Below, piece by piece: positions 5,541-8,214 of a DNA stretch of 8,214 bases. Numbering within the stretch: position 1 is the stretch's first letter; each line of letters begins with the position of its first letter. The stretch is from Propionibacteriaceae bacterium (GTDB lineage: Bacteria; Actinomycetota; Actinomycetes; Propionibacteriales; Propionibacteriaceae): assembly GCA_009787035.1 (NCBI GenBank), contig WRGV01000063.1, forward strand, positions 1 to 8,214. Direction: 5' to 3'. Both the position numbers and the translations under genes were made by a program. The notes below the pieces were generated by a model that saw only the letters and a program-made list of their open reading frames with translations, was not told where the DNA came from and searched no databases.

Positions 5541-6606
5541 CGGCGCCGACCGGCACGTCCGCCTGCTGGCCCGCGCCACCGATGCGGGACGATGGCACAC
5601 CGCAGCCCGTCAGCTCCTGGCCCGTCCCCGGTGGCGTGATCTGCTCACCTGGCGGCGGATCCTGTGGCTGGTGGCGTGTCTGCCCGCGCTCAGGTTCCTG
5701 GTCGTCGGCGGATTCCCGGCCACCAGGGGCATCCAGGCCGCCATGACCGGAACCACCGGCCTGTGGGCCATCACGGCATGCCTGATCATCAACATCGGGC
5801 TGGCCGCGCTGTCGCTCCCCAGCCTGTTCCGGGCGCAGCGGCAGCCCCGCGAGGGGCCCGCCCAGGAGACCCGGCTGCAACTGGCCAGCCGCCTCCTCTG
5901 CACGATCGTAGCGATGGTCGTCGGGGTGGCGATGATCATCCGGGCGATCCTGGGAACCACACCGTCGGCGCCGCTCGTGGCCAACGCCCACGCCATAGAC
6001 GCCCTCGGGACGGCATCGTTCATCCTCGGCCTGGCCCTCATCCTGGCGGCGTTCGTCTTCTTCCCGCCCGGCGGGGCGATCATGGAAGTCGCCCTGGCCG
6101 GCGGCATGACCGTCCCCGTCCTGACCGAGACCGGCATCGCGTTCGCTGGCCTCGCGGTCAAAGGTGCCGCCTTCCTCGCCGCCGGACTCCTGCTCATGGC
6201 AGCCCAGCCGGACCTACCTACCAGCAGCTCACAAGGCAGCAACTCGGACACGAGCTCGACGGGCTCCTCGAGCACCGACCAACCCGTCATACCGAAGGAG
6301 TCGCTCGACGACCTGCCCGCCAACGTCCAAGATGCGTACGCCAGGTACCAGAAGGGCGGCTGGAAGGGCAACACCTCCGGCCAGACGCCTGGAACCAAGG
6401 CCGGCAGGACGTGGGGCAACAAGAACGCTCAGCTGCCGACGACAGATGTTCAAGGGAATCCGCTTCACTACAAGGAGTTCGACGTGAACAACAAGATACA
6501 AGGGCTAAAGCGCGACATGGAGCGCTTCGTCCGCTGCGACGAGACGGGAACCGTCTACTACACTTCTCAGCACTACAACACCCTCGTGGAGGTGATCCCC
6601 TCATGA
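5470..6606 (+). CDS. Membrane/linker region with C-terminal barnase/RNase Sa-like ribonuclease toxin domain
   Basis: The frame is open from 5407. GTG 5470 is the first usable start, but neither it nor ATG 5506 has a ribosome binding site, so this is best read as the rest of the PrsW protein after a frameshift. From GTG 5470 it has 378 residues. Hydrophobic segments lie near 62-80, 95-117, 140-160, 178-199 and 203-245, followed by a Ser/Thr-rich linker (250-271) and the typical toxin lead-in LPANVQDAYARYQKGGWKG (282-300). The tip, ~310-375, matches microbial guanyl-type ribonucleases. YKEFDV supplies E336 (barnase E73), RDMER gives R348 and R352 spaced as barnase R83/R87, and YYTSQHYNTL gives H368 (barnase H102). 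All catalytic positions are present, so the domain should cleave RNA in a target cell. Its stop overlaps the first immunity gene by ATGA, giving coupled production of antidote. Barnase assignment is from motif recognition; full-length toxicity depends on the frame break. Confidence 0.85.
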   Translation: MSSCKRRAGFNAMAAGVPALAACDGADRHVRLLARATDAGRWHTAARQLLARPRWRDLLTWRRILWLVACLPALRFLVVGGFPATRGIQAAMTGTTGLWAITACLIINIGLAALSLPSLFRAQRQPREGPAQETRLQLASRLLCTIVAMVVGVAMIIRAILGTTPSAPLVANAHAIDALGTASFILGLALILAAFVFFPPGGAIMEVALAGGMTVPVLTETGIAFAGLAVKGAAFLAAGLLLMAAQPDLPTSSSQGSNSDTSSTGSSSTDQPVIPKESLDDLPANVQDAYARYQKGGWKGNTSGQTPGTKAGRTWGNKNAQLPTTDVQGNPLHYKEFDVNNKIQGLKRDMERFVRCDETGTVYYTSQHYNTLVEVIPS

Positions 6607-6613
6607 TCAACGG
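6589..6613 (+). repeat. 25-bp direct repeat, copy 1 (toxin 3' end / immunity gene 1 start)
   Basis: This is identical to 7031-7055. Here it encodes the last residues of the toxin (EVIPS, stop) and contains the ATGA overlap with the first immunity start at 6603. It is the source copy of a duplication. Confidence 0.9.
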
Positions 6614-7022
6614 GGTCTTCGACGTCACCATGACCCAATACGAGAACATCAAGGCAGGCTTGATGGGATCGGCCGACACCTATACCGGTGAGGCCAGCGG
6701 TCAACTCATCACTGATGACGCATCGTTCTATGTCGTCATCGGCACAGCTCTCGGCGCACCCCGCGATGCCATGGTTGAGATCTCGAACCCAGACTGGTTC
6801 GACGACGAGCTGACCACGTTCTACTGGTTCGAAGACCCTCAGGGTCACCAGCGCTACCAGCAGTACGTGCTCGCGATCACGCATCCGGACAGCGTCACAC
6901 TGAGTGGTGGGTGGGACTGGCGAGGGCTGCTCCAGGACGTTGCAGACTTCTGGGGTGATGAAGTCGTGCGTTGCACCGTGGAGGGGGAGCTTCGCGGCTT
7001 CGCCGTGTACCTGGTCCGCTGA
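6603..7022 (+). CDS. Barstar-like immunity protein 1, cognate candidate for the RNase toxin
   Basis: This encodes 139 residues, and its ATG overlaps the toxin stop (ATGA), the position expected for the cognate antidote. GAGGTGA (6589-6595) inside the toxin's last codons serves as ribosome binding site. I read it as barstar-like. A helix with SFYVVIGTALGAP (41-53) corresponds to barstar's first helix and LALP. NPDWFDDELTTFYWF (62-76) corresponds to the barnase-binding segment GENLDALWDCL. QQYVLAITHPDSV (86-98) forms a strand. WRGLLQDVADFW then RGFAVYLVR (106-117, 131-139) are the last helix and strand. The first ~30 residues are an extra N-terminal piece. Barstar blocks barnase with acidic residues over the active site; D67, D68 and E69 here are plausible equivalents. 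It is cytoplasmic, with no signal or membrane segment. By hand count it matches copy 3 at 85 of 139 positions and copy 2 at 78. The barstar identity is inferred from order of motifs; the immunity role is strongly supported by context. Confidence 0.8.
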   Translation: MINGVFDVTMTQYENIKAGLMGSADTYTGEASGQLITDDASFYVVIGTALGAPRDAMVEISNPDWFDDELTTFYWFEDPQGHQRYQQYVLAITHPDSVTLSGGWDWRGLLQDVADFWGDEVVRCTVEGELRGFAVYLVR

Positions 7023-7030
7023 CCGGAAGC

Positions 7031-7055
7031 GAGGTGATCCCCTCATGATCAACGG
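7031..7055 (+). repeat. 25-bp direct repeat, copy 2 (leader and start of immunity gene 2)
   Basis: This is an exact copy of 6589-6613. Outside the toxin frame it now serves only as leader, ribosome binding site and start of immunity gene 2. It shows that the duplicated unit began inside the toxin gene's 3' end. Confidence 0.9.
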
Positions 7056-7464
7056 AATCTTCGATATCACTGAAGCTGACTACGGAAGCATCAGAGCCAG
7101 CCTGGCGACAGAGTCCGACACGCGCGTCAGTGAGATCGATGGACGGCTCATCACCGATCCACCATCGTTCTACACGCTCATCGGCACTGCCTTGGGTGCC
7201 CCGCAGGGCGACATGACACAAGTCACCAACGCCGACTGGTTCTACGACGAGCTCACCACGCTGTGCTGGTCCGACGATCCCAATGGTTTGCGGCGCCACC
7301 AGCAGTACGTTCTGGTCATCCGCCATCCTGACAGCGTCTCCTTGGACACACGTTGGAACTGGAAGACGCTGCTTCAGCATGCCGCGGAATTCTGGCGCGA
7401 CGAGGCCGAGCAGTACGTCGTCAATGGCCAGCGTCGCGGCTTCGCGGTCTACCTCGTCCGATAG
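7045..7464 (+). CDS. Barstar-like immunity protein 2 (tandem paralogue)
   Basis: This encodes 139 residues, exactly the same length as its two neighbours, starting at ATG 7045, 22 bases after immunity gene 1. GAGGTGA (7031-7037) acts as ribosome binding site. It keeps the shared core SFYTLIGTALGAP, DWFYDELTT, HQQYVL, HPDSVSL and the C-terminal RGFAVYLVR. Within it many positions have changed, including CWSDDP where the others have YWFED, and FWRDEAEQY where they have FWGD. By hand count it is identical to copy 1 at 78 and copy 3 at 77 of 139 positions, making it the most divergent of the three. The frame is intact. It probably protects against a related ribonuclease with a different surface, or is a spare under relaxed selection. 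It is co-transcribed with the toxin and the other copies. Confidence 0.8.
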   Translation: MINGIFDITEADYGSIRASLATESDTRVSEIDGRLITDPPSFYTLIGTALGAPQGDMTQVTNADWFYDELTTLCWSDDPNGLRRHQQYVLVIRHPDSVSLDTRWNWKTLLQHAAEFWRDEAEQYVVNGQRRGFAVYLVR

Positions 7465-7485
7465 CGTTGCCAGGAGAGCGCATCC

Positions 7486-7905
7486 ATGATCAACGGAGTC
7501 TTCGACGTCACCCCCGCGCAGTACCATGCGATCAGGGCGGACTTCGCCAAGACGCCCGACGTGTTCATCGGCGAGGCGGACGGACGACTCATCTGTGACA
7601 ACGCCTCGTTCTACCGCGTGATCGGCACTGCCATGGGGGCACCCGCCGACGCCATGGGCCAGATCACGAACCAGCACTGGTTCTACGACGAGATGACCAC
7701 CCTGTACTGGTTCGAGGACGCGCAGGGCAACCAGCGCTACCAGCAGTACGTTCTCGCTGTCACCCATCCCGACGAGATCAGACAGGACACCCGCTGGGGC
7801 TACCGCGAGATGTTCGAGAATCTCGCGCAGTTCTGGGGTGATGGTGTGGTGCGCTACGTGGTCGACGGTCAGGCCCGGGGCTTCGCCGTGTACCTGGTCC
7901 GGTAG
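7486..7905 (+). CDS. Barstar-like immunity protein 3 (tandem paralogue)
   Basis: This encodes 139 residues from ATG 7486, 21 bases after immunity gene 2, with AGGAGAG (7472-7478) as a strong ribosome binding site. Its leader is unrelated to the 25-bp leader shared by copies 1 and 2, so it arose from a different duplication event or its leader was replaced. It carries the same core: SFYRVIGTAMGAP, HWFYDEMTTLYWFED, RYQQYVL, HPDEI and FWGDGVVRYVV, ending RGFAVYLVR. It resembles copy 1 (85 of 139 identical by hand count) more than copy 2 (77). The last nine residues are the same in all three proteins. The frame is intact. It closes the toxin-immunity operon; no clear terminator follows before the methyltransferase gene. 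Confidence 0.8.
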   Translation: MINGVFDVTPAQYHAIRADFAKTPDVFIGEADGRLICDNASFYRVIGTAMGAPADAMGQITNQHWFYDEMTTLYWFEDAQGNQRYQQYVLAVTHPDEIRQDTRWGYREMFENLAQFWGDGVVRYVVDGQARGFAVYLVR

Positions 7906-7957
7906 TCCGTCACGCCTCCTGGTGCCTGTCGGTGTGGGCCGATAGATTCCAGTCACG
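7906..7957 (+). promoter_or_regulatory. Short intergenic gap with a candidate leaderless promoter for the methyltransferase
   Basis: TAGATT (7943-7948) fits an actinobacterial -10 box (TANNNT). It ends nine bases before ATG 7958, so transcription would begin within a base or two of the start codon. There is no ribosome binding site between them. This is the layout of leaderless actinomycete genes. No convincing -35 box is seen. The methyltransferase could therefore be transcribed separately from the immunity operon. Confidence 0.45.
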
Positions 7958-8214
7958 ATGTCCGTTCAGCCAGTTCTTTTCGATGTCCCGGAGGTGGATC
8001 CGCCTTCGGTGGATGGGCTGCGTGCTGGCTTGGACGAGAAGGCCCAGGGCGCGGTGTTCACGAAGGCCGCGGTCGTGGAGTTCATGCTGGACTTGGCCGG
8101 GTACATCGAAGACGCGCCGCTACAGTCGTTGCGTTTGCTGGAGCCGTCCTGCGGCAGCGGCAGCTTCCTGCTGCCAGCGGCCAGGCGTCTTTTGCGCGCC
8201 TGGAAGCGCAGCGG
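7958..8214 (+). CDS. N-terminal part of a PaeR7I-like N6-adenine DNA methyltransferase, cut by the window edge
   Basis: The first 85 residues are visible from ATG 7958, and the frame is still open at the window end. GAVFTKAAVVEFMLDLAGY (32-50) is the conserved lead-in of M.PaeR7I/Eco57I-like methyltransferases. LLEPSCGSGSFLLPAARRLL (62-81) contains motif I, the S-adenosylmethionine-binding loop (E-P-S-x-G-x-G-x-F). The protein would methylate adenine at N6 in a short DNA site, most likely as the protective half of a type II restriction-modification pair whose nuclease follows outside the window. The start has no ribosome binding site but a -10-like box at leaderless distance. The visible part does not overlap the portion of the left-hand methyltransferase in view, so their identity cannot be compared. 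They plainly belong to the same family, and no frame damage is seen here. Confidence 0.85.
   Translation, partial: MSVQPVLFDVPEVDPPSVDGLRAGLDEKAQGAVFTKAAVVEFMLDLAGYIEDAPLQSLRLLEPSCGSGSFLLPAARRLLRAWKRS

Noticed and set aside
5535..5541. CTG TGA C at the PrsW stop, resembling the programmed +1 frameshift site of prfB (CTT TGA C)
   Set aside because: The downstream frame already reads as good protein about 55 bases earlier, so a shift here would leave a stretch of poor, wrong-frame residues; there is also no upstream stimulator in view.
4409..5746. Long plus-strand frame (445 codons) over the PrsW gene
   Set aside because: Arg/Gly/Pro-rich composition without motifs; it is the wrong-frame shadow of a GC-rich gene that has clear PrsW motifs in another frame.
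6895..7956. 353-codon minus-strand frame across the immunity genes
   Set aside because: It is opposite three homologous, well-supported immunity genes and itself shows three repeated blocks, as expected of an antisense shadow of tandem paralogues.
1..8214. CRISPR array, transposase or insertion-sequence ends, riboswitch
   Set aside because: No regularly spaced repeats, no transposase-like protein in any frame, and no recognised riboswitch structure on reading through both strands.

Overview
The window is about two-thirds GC. Its coding frames have G/C-rich third positions, and GTG starts and GGA/AGG-type ribosome binding sites are common. The gene families also fit a filamentous actinomycete such as a Streptomyces relative: PaeR7I-like restriction-modification, AbiE, a TraA/MobF relaxase remnant, a PrsW-linked polymorphic toxin and a tRNA-Pro-type att remnant. 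It is an accessory, defence- and mobility-rich island, not core chromosome. No species can be named from the sequence alone.

Layout, left to right. (1) 1-1401 is a ruined type II restriction-modification locus. It holds the C-terminal two-thirds of a PaeR7I-like N6-adenine methyltransferase, cut by an in-frame TAG at 731-733, coupled by an ATGA overlap to only the first ~36 residues of a PaeR7I-like endonuclease. (2) 1402-1667 is non-coding, with one hairpin and a near-perfect 31-bp palindrome just upstream of (3) an apparently intact type IV toxin-antitoxin operon, abiEi-abiEii (1668-3361). (4) On the minus strand, 3422-4192 is the C-terminal helicase part of a TraA/MobF-type conjugative relaxase, truncated at both ends. 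(5) It abuts 4204-4241, a 3' tRNA fragment of tRNA-Pro type. This looks like one end (att) of an integrated element whose body lies to the right. (6) 4242-4538 is non-coding but rich in short repeats, including an 11-bp-arm inverted repeat and helically phased direct repeats.

(7) 4539-7905 is the most interesting part, a polymorphic-toxin locus. A multi-spanning PrsW-like intramembrane protease (4539-5540) runs in a different frame into a membrane/linker/toxin ORF (5470-6606). The last ~65 residues of that ORF carry the Glu, Arg and His signature of barnase/RNase Sa ribonucleases. The two ORFs look like one PrsW-RNase toxin split by a frameshift. The toxin stop overlaps (ATGA) the first of three tandem, equal-length (139-aa) paralogues that I read as barstar-like immunity proteins. 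A 25-bp identical sequence before copies 1 and 2 records their duplication and shows that it copied the toxin's 3' end.

(8) 7958-8214 is the start of a second PaeR7I-like methyltransferase, probably leaderless, running off the window. It carries the N-terminal part (motif I) that is missing from view in the left copy.

Working together: abiEi/abiEii is a self-regulated toxin-antitoxin pair. The PrsW-RNase and barstar-like cluster is an effector-immunity module. The left methyltransferase and endonuclease are dead or decaying, and the right-hand methyltransferase may begin a live restriction-modification system. The relaxase and tRNA remnants explain how such cargo could have accumulated.
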